Shown here: piece by piece, positions 15,162 to 22,712 of the stretch | Layout of the letters: each line of letters opens with the position of its first letter | Numbering within the stretch: the first letter of the stretch is position 1 | NCBI GenBank assembly: GCA_031285575.1 | Contig: JAITVX010000144.1 | Location: forward strand, 1 to 24,412 | Direction: 5' to 3' | DNA length: 24,412 nt | Source of the DNA: Bacteroidales bacterium | Lineage (GTDB): Bacteria; Bacteroidota; Bacteroidia; Bacteroidales; VadinHA17 | Notes under the pieces: generated by a model | The model's input: only the letters and a program-made list of their open reading frames with translations | Databases searched by the model: none | What the model was told of the DNA's origin: nothing | Made by a program: the position numbers and the translations under genes

Positions 15162-16015
15162 AATATCATTTTTTCGATAGGAATTACAAGTATGCCTTCT
15201 GCTCCGGCTTTTTTCAGCAGGTCGATTTTTTCCCAGAATACATCTTCACTTACAACAGCGTGAATACTGCACCAGCCTTTTTTTGTAAGCGATAAAATCG
15301 TAGGGCTTTTCATGCCTGGCAGTATGCTGCATATTTCATCAATTGAACTCTCCGGGGCATTAAGTAGAATATATTTGTTTTCTCTTGCATTTTTCACTGC
15401 CCTTATTCTGAACAGCAGGTTTTTAAGAATGGTTTCTTTTTCAGAGCCGAGGTTTTTACTGGAAATAATTATAGCCTGGCTCTTGAGTATCGTTTCTACT
15501 TCAGCAAGTCCGTTAGCAATAAGCGAACTGCCCGAACTTACAATGTCGCACACAGCATTGGCCAGCCCTATGCCAGGCGCAATTTCAACACTTCCGCTTA
15601 TTTCCTCCACCTCGGCAATTATGTTGTGCTTCTGAAGAAAATCTTTCAGAACAACAGGATAACTGGTTGCTATCTTCTTATTCATGAAGTATTGGAGGCC
15701 TGTGTAAACCTCTTCCCTGGGTATTGCAAGGCTAAGCCTGCAGCCTGCAAAACCGAGATACTCTACTGTCTCCACATTTTTCTTTTTTTCATAAGCAATA
15801 TTTTCGCCAATAATCCCTATATCGGCTACATTCTGTTCAACATACTGAGGAATATCATCGTCGCGCAGAAACAGCGCTTCGATGGGAAAATTAACGGCTT
15901 TCGATTTCAGCAAAGCAGCGCTGTTCGAGAATTTAATTCCACATTCTGCAAGCAGTTCCCTTGAGTCGTCGCTTAACCTGCCGTTTTTCTGGATAGCAAT
16001 TTTCAATGTAGTCAT
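15158..16015 (-). CDS. hisG: ATP phosphoribosyltransferase, long form
   Basis: HisG joins ATP and PRPP in the first, feedback-controlled step of histidine synthesis. At 285 residues it is the long form, with two catalytic lobes and a C-terminal ACT-like domain (about 210-285, ending GAEGILVIPIEKM) that binds histidine, so no HisZ partner is needed. Key segments are IQKNGRLSDDSRELL at the N terminus, VADIGIIGENIAYE and the PRPP-binding EIAPGIGLANAVCDIVSSG. It is the first gene of a two-gene operon with hisD. A -7 box (16116-16123) and a leader hairpin (16060-16110) precede it. Confidence 0.96.
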   Translation of the reverse strand: MTTLKIAIQKNGRLSDDSRELLAECGIKFSNSAALLKSKAVNFPIEALFLRDDDIPQYVEQNVADIGIIGENIAYEKKKNVETVEYLGFAGCRLSLAIPREEVYTGLQYFMNKKIATSYPVVLKDFLQKHNIIAEVEEISGSVEIAPGIGLANAVCDIVSSGSSLIANGLAEVETILKSQAIIISSKNLGSEKETILKNLLFRIRAVKNARENKYILLNAPESSIDEICSILPGMKSPTILSLTKKGWCSIHAVVSEDVFWEKIDLLKKAGAEGILVIPIEKMIL

Positions 16016-16059
16016 TTGTCTTTAGAATTAATCTGCATAATAAAAAGCCTAAATCTGCA

Positions 16060-16123
16060 GGGTGGGTTTTTCATGATATCTTAATTTATATACCACGCAT
16101 AACCCAACCCGACGGCAAAGATA
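16060..16123 (-). promoter_or_regulatory. hisG -7 box and leader inverted repeat
   Basis: On the minus strand TATCTTTG (16116-16123) is an exact -7 box, but no TTG is at the right distance. About 100 nt of leader follow. Within it GGGTTGGGTT (16101-16110) can pair with AACCCACCC (16060-16068), with one bulged base and a loop of about 32 nt. Downstream on the minus strand is GGCTTTTTATTATG. No run of His codons is visible, so a classical his attenuator peptide is not supported. Confidence 0.4.
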
Positions 16124-16191
16124 AAAAATGAAGATGTTTATTTTCCACATACATTGTAAAAAAATAATACTAAAATCTATGCCCGACGAAG

Positions 16192-16215
16192 AAAAAAAGC
16201 CGTAAAGACGGCTTT
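16192..16215 (-). terminator. Rho-independent terminator of the OmpP1-like gene
   Basis: AAAGCCGT (16196-16203) and ACGGCTTT (16208-16215) form a perfect 8-bp stem with a 4-nt loop. On the minus strand it is followed by a run of seven T (16192-16198, partly in the stem). It lies 45 bp beyond the stop at 16260 and separates that gene from hisG. Confidence 0.85.
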
Positions 16216-16259
16216 AGAACAAGACAAACGTTATACTGCAATACCGTACAACATTTCGC

Positions 16260-17756
16260 TTACAGCACCCCAAACCTGAAACCTATGGTAAACGTGAAAG
16301 TATTTTTACTCGTTGTAAGATCATAACCAGGAGACGCGGGGCCTCCAAATGTAGGCAGGTAATATAAATAGTTGTATTGCATCGATTTGTAGTTCACGTA
16401 ACCGAAGTCGAAAGAAACGCCTTTTGCCCTGAAGCCTATTCCGGCCGATATGGTACGGTAGTCGAGGTTGGCGTTTTCAGGATTCTCCCTGGCTTCAAAC
16501 GGCTTGCCATAATATCCGTATCCGCCCCTCAGATACAGGTTCTGATACCTGTATTCGCCGCCTACCCTGAAGTTTGAAGCTGACCGAAGAACGGTTCTTA
16601 TTTCGCGGTTTTTATCACTGTAATCAAATCCGTCGCCGGTTTGCGAAAACAATGCCGAGCCATAATTCACATACTCATAGTCGGCTGTTATAACCCCGAA
16701 TTTCTGTATCTGCACGGCCACTCCTGCCAGAAGCCTCGATGGCGTTCTCATGGCATAGCTATATCTCATGGGGTCGTTGTTGGCGCTGTGTTCTCCCCAC
16801 GTAAACTTTGACGAGATGTTGTCGTAAAAATACTCATCAATATTATAGTATGTAGGTGAGTGGAATGCAACGCCAACCCTCAGCATCTCTACCGGTTTTG
16901 CTATTGCGCCTATTTTGAACGTAAACCCCGAGCCGTCGTTCTCGTAATAATCAACATAATTAAAGTTCTGAAATCCCGAAGCTAATTGTGTCTCCGCTGT
17001 TTCAACATGTTCCGAATAACTGCTGAAGTGCAGGGTATTGATGCCAAACGTAACACCAAAATAAATCTTGTCCGAATAGTTACCTCCAAACGAAATTGCA
17101 TGTTCGCCCGCACGTCCCTCATAAGTTGCGGCACGTTTCATTCTTTGTCCATAAACCGAAACCGGATCGTCATAATTCGCATAAGCGGTACCGTAAAGAT
17201 CTTGATATCCGGTTACAGTGTCAATAACATAGGTGTCGAATGCAATGCCTGCCGGACCTTTAAGCTCATTATAAGGAATCATGTCACTGTTTATTGCCCA
17301 TGAGTCGGCCATTGAACTTGTGTGGTTTATTCCGGAAACCAGCACATTCTGCCTGAAGTTGTTTGTCATGTTATACGAATAGCCAATATTGAACATGAAA
17401 GACTTGCCGGCGTTTTGGCTTTTAAAAACGTTGGCTACATACCCTGCCTGCCCTATATTGAATTTATTGAGGTAATCTTCCGTTACGCCACCATTGAAAC
17501 TTGCGGTAGAATTAACAAAATTCAGACTTGGCGTAATGCTGAATTCCGATGAACGATACATGCCTATACCCGCAGGGTTCTGACTCAGTGTTGACATGTC
17601 TGCCCCCAGGGCGGTAAATGCTCCTCCCATCGAATTAAACCTTGCCGTTCCCGAATAGAACGTTTGCGAATATCTCAGGGCATCGTCTAAGGTCTGGGCT
17701 GTTAATACGCCTGCTGCCAGCAATGCCGAAACCATTGTCAGAATTATCTTTTTCAT
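16260..17756 (-). CDS. OmpP1/FadL-like outer-membrane barrel protein
   Basis: The 498-residue protein has a signal peptide (MKKIILTMVSALLAAGVLTA, cut near AQ). The following segment, ARFNSMGGAFTALGADMSTL and SQNPAGIGMYRSSEFSITPS, is the characteristic N-terminal plug region of OmpP1/FadL/TodX-type and related PorV-like Bacteroidota proteins. The rest alternates polar and aromatic residues in many predicted strands and ends FTFTIGFRFGVL, a typical barrel C terminus. FadL members carry hydrophobic substrates across the outer membrane, but Bacteroidota members of this type are mostly uncharacterised, so the cargo is unknown. It is 77 bp downstream of the lipoprotein gene, with a terminator between, and has its own strong terminator. 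Confidence 0.8.
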   Translation of the reverse strand: MKKIILTMVSALLAAGVLTAQTLDDALRYSQTFYSGTARFNSMGGAFTALGADMSTLSQNPAGIGMYRSSEFSITPSLNFVNSTASFNGGVTEDYLNKFNIGQAGYVANVFKSQNAGKSFMFNIGYSYNMTNNFRQNVLVSGINHTSSMADSWAINSDMIPYNELKGPAGIAFDTYVIDTVTGYQDLYGTAYANYDDPVSVYGQRMKRAATYEGRAGEHAISFGGNYSDKIYFGVTFGINTLHFSSYSEHVETAETQLASGFQNFNYVDYYENDGSGFTFKIGAIAKPVEMLRVGVAFHSPTYYNIDEYFYDNISSKFTWGEHSANNDPMRYSYAMRTPSRLLAGVAVQIQKFGVITADYEYVNYGSALFSQTGDGFDYSDKNREIRTVLRSASNFRVGGEYRYQNLYLRGGYGYYGKPFEARENPENANLDYRTISAGIGFRAKGVSFDFGYVNYKSMQYNYLYYLPTFGGPASPGYDLTTSKNTFTFTIGFRFGVL

Positions 17757-17771
17757 AATCTTTTCTGTATT

Positions 17772-17800
17772 AAAAATGACTGTAATAAACCATTACGGTC
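17772..17800 (-). terminator. Terminator after the Ser/Tyr-rich lipoprotein gene
   Basis: On the minus strand GACCGTAAT (17792-17800) pairs with ATTACAGTC (17778-17786) as a 9-bp stem with one wobble pair and a 5-nt loop, followed by ATTTTT (17772-17777). It lies about 35 bp after the lipoprotein stop and before the OmpP1-like gene start, so the two genes are probably separate transcripts. Confidence 0.6.
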
Positions 17801-17833
17801 GGAATGATATTTTTTGAATGTTAATATATAATG

Positions 17834-19045
17834 CTATCTTCTGGATGATGAAGAACCTCCTGAAGACGACCTTGAACCACCCGAACTTCCGGAACTGTAG
17901 CCGCTGCTGCTTGACCGCGACGAACCTGATGAGTATGAACTGCTCGAACTCGAAGGTCTTGAGTATGACGACGACGGCCTGCTTGATGATGAACCGGAAG
18001 AATAGCTACCTCCTCCGTAAGAGCGCCGCGATGGAGCCGAATACTGCACGGAAGAACGAGACGGAGTACTCCTGATAACCGAGCCTGAAGACGAACTGCT
18101 TTGGGTTGTGGTTCTGCTGTTATTATACGACGGTCTTGAACTCATTCTCTGATTGCTGTAGCTTGGCGTATATGTTCTGACAGGCCTTGAGTTCACGCTG
18201 CTTCCCTGCTGAGTTGTTGTTGAGCGGCTTCCCGAACTCTGATACGAAGCCCTGTCGGCGGAATTTGAGCCGGATATTCCGGCAGAAGTGCCTCTTCTTG
18301 AGTTAGTATATGCACCTGACGACGGCACGCCTCCTGTTACCGAACTCGACCTTGAGGTTGTGGTTGCAGAAGCATCGCGCCTGCTGTAGCTTCCGGCTGA
18401 GCCACCCGATATCATACCTCCCGACCTTGGCGACAGCGTACTGCCCCGTTCCCTCCTGCCGTAGCTTACGTAACTGTCGTTATGCCCCCCGTAGTAATAT
18501 GAAGGATAATAGTAGTAAGGCGAATATCCCCAGTAACCATAGTCATACCACGAACTGTAATAATGCGGATAGTATGAATAATATGACGGCCATCCCCACC
18601 GGTAGCCTGCGCTGAAATACGGATAGCCATAGCCCAAGCCAAATGAATAGGAAGGATAGCCGTAGCTGAAATTAAAATAAAACGGATCGTTCCAGTAGGG
18701 ATCAAAATAGTTTCCGTGAAACATTCTCAACCTTCCGGAATAAGACGAATAATCATAACCTCCATAATTATTATTGATTATTACCTGACTTGCCCCCTGC
18801 TGCGACGCATCGTTAAACTGGTCTGCGGCAAGGGTATCGTAAGCATACTGGTTATCGTAATAATCGTTAATACTCAGATTTTTCTCTGCCGGTTGCTCGT
18901 ATGCAACGGCTTGCCTTACCTCTGATTGAGCGTCGGACGACGAATAATACAGGTCGTCATATTCGCCTCCTCCAGCATATTGCATCGAAACGCAACTTCC
19001 CAAAACAAATGGGACAATTATTAATATGCAGACTATTGTTTTCAT
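17834..19045 (-). CDS. Low-complexity Ser/Tyr/Gly-rich lipoprotein of unknown function
   Basis: From the ATG at 19045 the product is about 403 residues. It begins MKTIVCILIIVPFVLGSC, a lipoprotein signal with lipobox LGSC. The frame is open to 19093, but that start would place 16 extra charged residues before the signal, so I reject it. After an acidic segment (GGEYDDLYYSSSDAQSE) comes a middle part extremely rich in Tyr, Trp, Pro and Gly (YYSYYPHYYSSWYDYGYWGY). The C-terminal half is almost all Ser, Arg, Thr and Gly and ends GGSSSSRR. No enzyme domain is visible. It may be a surface or adhesive protein, inferred only from composition. The family is not recognised. Confidence 0.72.
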   Translation of the reverse strand: MKTIVCILIIVPFVLGSCVSMQYAGGGEYDDLYYSSSDAQSEVRQAVAYEQPAEKNLSINDYYDNQYAYDTLAADQFNDASQQGASQVIINNNYGGYDYSSYSGRLRMFHGNYFDPYWNDPFYFNFSYGYPSYSFGLGYGYPYFSAGYRWGWPSYYSYYPHYYSSWYDYGYWGYSPYYYYPSYYYGGHNDSYVSYGRRERGSTLSPRSGGMISGGSAGSYSRRDASATTTSRSSSVTGGVPSSGAYTNSRRGTSAGISGSNSADRASYQSSGSRSTTTQQGSSVNSRPVRTYTPSYSNQRMSSRPSYNNSRTTTQSSSSSGSVIRSTPSRSSVQYSAPSRRSYGGGSYSSGSSSSRPSSSYSRPSSSSSSYSSGSSRSSSSGYSSGSSGGSRSSSGGSSSSRR

Positions 19046-19350
19046 TTCATGTATATTTATTATGATGTGTCTTAACATTCTCTTAACATTCAAATATCAT
19101 ACCAAAAAATGGCACTTCCTTGGCAATTTAACGATTTATTTTATTTACTGCATTTATTTGCATTAAATATTTGTTTTTTGTATGATAACAGGTGGTTATT
19201 AAGTGTCTAGCCCTTGTAATATTATACCGTAATTCTACCAATGTCAGCTATATTGACATGACAATCGATTTTTTGTGTTTTCAAATGAATGAAGTTTTTA
19301 CTTTATTTGCAACAATATTAGGTCATTTTTTTAATAAAAACAGTGTATAA
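19046..19350. other. Divergent intergenic region between lipoprotein gene and proS, with a dyad
   Basis: About 305 bp of AT-rich DNA. The notable element is ATGTCA (19241-19246) and TGACAT (19254-19259), perfect 6-base arms 7 bp apart, operator-sized. No exact TAnnTTTG box was found on either strand; the proS-side TTTATTTG at 19302-19309 differs at one conserved base. No gene or RNA was recognised. Confidence 0.4.
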
Positions 19351-20826
19351 ATGGCAAAATTTTTAACAAACAGGGAGGAAAACTACTCGCAATGGTATAA
19401 CGATTTGGTGATAAAAGCCGATTTGGCTGAAAATTCGGCCGTAAGAGGCTGTATGGTAATAAAACCTTACGGTTATGCAATATGGGAAAGAATACAGGCT
19501 GAACTCGACAGGCTGTTCAAAGCAACCGGGCATGTTAATGCATATTTTCCCCTTTTTATCCCCAAGTCGTTTTTAAGCCGCGAAGCAGCCCATGTCGAGG
19601 GTTTTGCAAAGGAATGCGCCGTTGTTACTCACTACAGGCTTAAAACTGACGAAACAGGTAAAGGCATTGTAGTTGACCCGGATGCGAGGCTTGATGAGGA
19701 GTTGATTATAAGGCCTACATCGGAAACAATTATATGGAATTCGTACAGGAACTGGATCCATTCATACCGCGATTTGCCAATACTTATAAACCAGTGGGCT
19801 AATGTGGTAAGGTGGGAAATGCGCACAAGGCTTTTCCTTAGAACTGCCGAGTTTCTGTGGCAGGAAGGACACACTGCCCACGCAACACGCGACGAAGCGC
19901 TTGAAGAAACAGAAAAAATGATAAATGTTTATGCCAACTTTGCCGAAAACTTTATGGCCTTACCGGTAATTAAAGGCCGTAAAAGCGAAAATGAACGTTT
20001 TGCCGGGGCGCTCGACACGTTTGCAATAGAAGCCCTGATGCAGGACGGTAAAGCGCTGCAGGCTGGAACAAGCCATTTTCTGGGACAGAATTTTGCCAAA
20101 GCTTTCGATGTGCAGTTCACAGACAAGGCAGGCAAACTTGAATATGTATGGGCTACATCGTGGGGCGTATCGACACGGTTGATGGGAGCCATAATTATGG
20201 GGCATGCTGATAACAACGGCCTGGTTCTTCCGCCTAAGCTTGCTCCGATTCAGGTTGTTATTATCCCTATTTTCAAAAACTCCGATCAACTTGCGCTTAT
20301 ATCCGAAAAGGCTGTAAAAATTAAGGCAGACCTTGAAAAGAAAGGGATTACAGTAAAATATGACGACAGAGACAACAATACGCCGGGATGGAAATTTACT
20401 GACTATGAACTGAAAGGCGTTCCCGTAAGGCTTGCAATCGGCCCGCGCGATTTACAGAATAATACGGTAGAGGCAGCCCGCAGGGATACACTTTCAAAAG
20501 AAACGGTGCAGATTGAAAACATAAACGAATACATACCCGCAATACTTGATGACATACAGGCCAATATTTTCAAAAAAGCTCTTGATTTCAGGCAGCAAAA
20601 CACCTTTCATATCGACCGGTGGGACGATTTTGTATCAACGCTCGACAATCAGGGAGGTTTCATAATGGCTCATTGGGACGGAACCGCAGAAACGGAAGAA
20701 AAGATAAAAGAAGAAACAAAAGCCACTATCAGATGCATTCCGTTTAATACTGCGGAAGAGGACGGTAAATGCATATATTCCGGTAAACCCTCAAAGCGGA
20801 GAGTGCTTTTTGCAAGGGCATATTAG
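19351..20826 (+). CDS. proS: Prolyl-tRNA synthetase, archaeal/eukaryotic type
   Basis: ProRS charges tRNA-Pro in the cytoplasm. At 491 residues without the large editing insertion of the E. coli type, and ending RVLFARAY with the C-terminal Tyr, this is the short archaeal/eukaryotic-type enzyme common in Bacteroidota. Landmarks are YFPLFIPKSFLSREAAHVEG, RPTSETIIWNSYRNWI, motif 2 RWEMRTRLFLRTAEFLWQEG, GTSHFLGQNFAKAFDV and the motif 3 region WGVSTRLMGAIIMGHADNNG. The anticodon-binding domain begins near LAPIQVVIIPIF. The C-terminal metal-binding module keeps two Cys (RCIPF, KCIYSG). The first ATG fits the family start MAKFLTNREENYSQWYNDLV. A transposase relic begins just after its stop. Confidence 0.96.
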   Translation: MAKFLTNREENYSQWYNDLVIKADLAENSAVRGCMVIKPYGYAIWERIQAELDRLFKATGHVNAYFPLFIPKSFLSREAAHVEGFAKECAVVTHYRLKTDETGKGIVVDPDARLDEELIIRPTSETIIWNSYRNWIHSYRDLPILINQWANVVRWEMRTRLFLRTAEFLWQEGHTAHATRDEALEETEKMINVYANFAENFMALPVIKGRKSENERFAGALDTFAIEALMQDGKALQAGTSHFLGQNFAKAFDVQFTDKAGKLEYVWATSWGVSTRLMGAIIMGHADNNGLVLPPKLAPIQVVIIPIFKNSDQLALISEKAVKIKADLEKKGITVKYDDRDNNTPGWKFTDYELKGVPVRLAIGPRDLQNNTVEAARRDTLSKETVQIENINEYIPAILDDIQANIFKKALDFRQQNTFHIDRWDDFVSTLDNQGGFIMAHWDGTAETEEKIKEETKATIRCIPFNTAEEDGKCIYSGKPSKRRVLFARAY

Positions 20827-20849
20827 CTTGTTTTGTGTGAAGCCGTTTC

Positions 20850-21165
20850 AAAATGCCAATTTGCCAATAGCAATTATTCTCCTCGAGCCTTGACGAATTG
20901 ATCCCGCATAACGATCCGGTCAGGGTGGTCAATGCCATTATCAATTCAGCAGGCGTTGGACGGTGTGCTGGTAGATAAGAAAGTCAAGGCGAAGTTGACT
21001 CTCCGTAAAGAAACAATGTAAAGAACAGTTACAGCAGGCAGAAATGTATGGTGAAACGTTGGGCGAACGAGGTTCGATGAACCGAACCGTCTCGATGCAG
21101 TAAACAAAATTCCCACCGATATTTTTAAAGCCATGGTTGCAGGCAACCGGCACTCCAGTGGATAA
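20850..21165 (+). pseudogene. Decayed IS1182-family transposase
   Basis: Read rightward in changing frames, the segment SSSLDELIPHNDPVRVVNAI (from about 20880) matches the N-terminal motif of IS1182 transposases (PxSLDELIPxxHPVRVVN). An internal deletion then jumps to QQALDGVLVDKKVKAKLTLR and, after a frameshift, to AEMYGETLGERGSMNRT, matching the LGERNSYSKTDPDA linker. DAVNKIPTDIFKAMVAG follows in a third frame. Most of the catalytic DDE domain is missing, and several stops interrupt the frame. This is a deleted relic lying directly behind proS. The assignment is by recalled motifs. Confidence 0.75.
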
Positions 21166-21204
21166 CCGGCTTACTGTTTTTCAACCGTTGATTCGCATGA
21201 ATTG

Positions 21205-21984
21205 TTATTTCTTTATTTCAAGAGGAAAGGCGGTGCCTTTGTAGCTGTCCATTTCCACCGTAAATGCGCCTACAAATATATCGAAACGTATTTTAACGGG
21301 TAAATAGTTGTTATCGGCGGAAAACCAGAACGACACGTCTTCTTCGGTTTCAAACAGCCGGCCTGTTTCTGTAACAGGGTTGAACTTGTAGCATCTTATC
21401 TTTCCTGCCTTTGTTTTTACGTCTTCGGTGGTAACGTATTTCAGCCTTACGGGGAATAGCTCGTCGGTAAACCATGTGTTTATGGTAATCATATCGCCTG
21501 CCTTCAGGCTGTTTTTCTTCAGGGGCATGATGTTGTCTCGGAAATGGTAGAAACACGACAGGATGTCGAGTATTCCCTTTTCGGCAATGTGTATTCCGGT
21601 GAGGTCGCTTGTAAGTATTGTTGAATCACTGCGTGTCCTGTGGTCAAAGGCTACTTCGTTATATTTTCTGTATCTACCTTCGCGTATGTTTCTTATTGTG
21701 AACACCGGCAGTTCAGTAGCCGGATCAATGTAGCTTTCGTACACATCTAATACCTTGAAAAAGGCATCGACCATTCCTGTCGTTTTGCCTGTAAGCTTGG
21801 AATGCCACACTGTTGCTCCGCCATACTGCCGTGTTTTCAGCTCAAGCGTAGCTTCGCCCGCCGAAATAAGTCCGTAGTTTATGGTGTAGCGTATTGTTTC
21901 GCCCGGCTTGTATGTGATGGGCTGCCCCGCAGAGTTTAGTCCGAAGAGAGTGGCAAGCAGTATTATATTAATAAACTTTCTCAT
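21205..21984 (-). CDS. DUF3108-family exported protein
   Basis: From ATG 21984 the product is 259 residues with a signal peptide (MRKFINIILLATLFGLNSAG). The family opening YKPGETIRYTINYGLISAGE and ATLELKTR is followed by a beta-rich chain ending VEMDSYKGTAFPLEIKK, as in the LolA/LolB-like DUF3108 domain found in Bacteroidota. The upstream TTG at 22002 would add only MRRINQ and is less likely. It is the third gene of a leftward set, starting 20 bp after the tsaB stop and probably cotranscribed. A role in lipoprotein or envelope traffic is a guess from fold similarity; the molecular function is not known. Confidence 0.78.
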   Translation of the reverse strand: MRKFINIILLATLFGLNSAGQPITYKPGETIRYTINYGLISAGEATLELKTRQYGGATVWHSKLTGKTTGMVDAFFKVLDVYESYIDPATELPVFTIRNIREGRYRKYNEVAFDHRTRSDSTILTSDLTGIHIAEKGILDILSCFYHFRDNIMPLKKNSLKAGDMITINTWFTDELFPVRLKYVTTEDVKTKAGKIRCYKFNPVTETGRLFETEEDVSFWFSADNNYLPVKIRFDIFVGAFTVEMDSYKGTAFPLEIKK

Positions 21985-22004
21985 CTGGTTTATCCGGCGC
22001 AAAG

Positions 22005-22697
22005 TTATCCAAATATATTTTTCCGCTGTGTTGTGGCAACAAAATCTTTCAGATAAAAAGGCTCGAAATATGCTACGTCTTCAAAGCGTTTGTGTGCAAC
22101 GGCATCGGTTGCCAGTCTGTGCATGAATGCAGCCGACAAGCTGAAACCGTCGATAAACTCAACATTCTGCCTTTTTATTATATTCCTGCACTTTGCGGCT
22201 CCGTTGCCAAAGAATACTATCCTGTATTTTTCAGGTACCGTTTCAAAAGACGATTCGGTTATTATGTCTGCCGAAATTTCTTTTATCTGTTTGCCGCTGT
22301 AATCGTAAAGGGCATTATATACCTCCATTCTTCTGGCATCTATCATGGGGCAGAAGACAATTTGTTCGTCAATGTTTTGCATCGACGCTATCATTCCCAT
22401 TGTCATCGACAGGGTTGTTTCTATTCCTGCAAGCGGCAGCGATGCTCCGTATGCAATTCCCTTGGCTGCCGATACGCCTATGCGCAAGCCGGTGTACGAC
22501 CCCGGCCCCTTGCTCACGGCCACTGCTTCGAGCTGCACAGCTGTTATTCCCGCTTCGCTCAAAAGCTCGCCTATATGCACCGTAAGCATGGATGCGTGAA
22601 GCCGCCTGTCGGTGCTTTCCCTTACCATCAGCACTCCGTCCTCGCTGCACAGTGCCACCGAGCATACATCTGTTGCTGTTTCAATGCAGAGTATCAT
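22005..22697 (-). CDS. tsaB: tRNA threonylcarbamoyladenosine biosynthesis protein TsaB
   Basis: TsaB is the scaffold partner of TsaD (with TsaE) that transfers threonylcarbamoyl to adenosine 37 of ANN-decoding tRNAs. The 230-residue length is typical. It starts MILCIETATDVCSVALCSED, the ASKHA-fold phosphate-1 region, and has the TsaB signature KGPGSYTGLRIGVSAAKGIA from residue 63. The middle contains FCPMIDARRMEVYNALYD, also typical. It begins 15 bp after the efflux adaptor gene, and the DUF3108 gene follows within 20 bp. Identity is firm. Confidence 0.94.
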   Translation of the reverse strand: MILCIETATDVCSVALCSEDGVLMVRESTDRRLHASMLTVHIGELLSEAGITAVQLEAVAVSKGPGSYTGLRIGVSAAKGIAYGASLPLAGIETTLSMTMGMIASMQNIDEQIVFCPMIDARRMEVYNALYDYSGKQIKEISADIITESSFETVPEKYRIVFFGNGAAKCRNIIKRQNVEFIDGFSLSAAFMHRLATDAVAHKRFEDVAYFEPFYLKDFVATTQRKNIFG

Positions 22698-22712
22698 TTT
22701 TACGGTAATATT

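Noticed and set aside
19046..19093. Extension of the lipoprotein gene to the ATG at 19093
   Set aside because: It would place charged residues before the lipoprotein signal; the ATG at 19045 gives a clean signal with lipobox LGSC.
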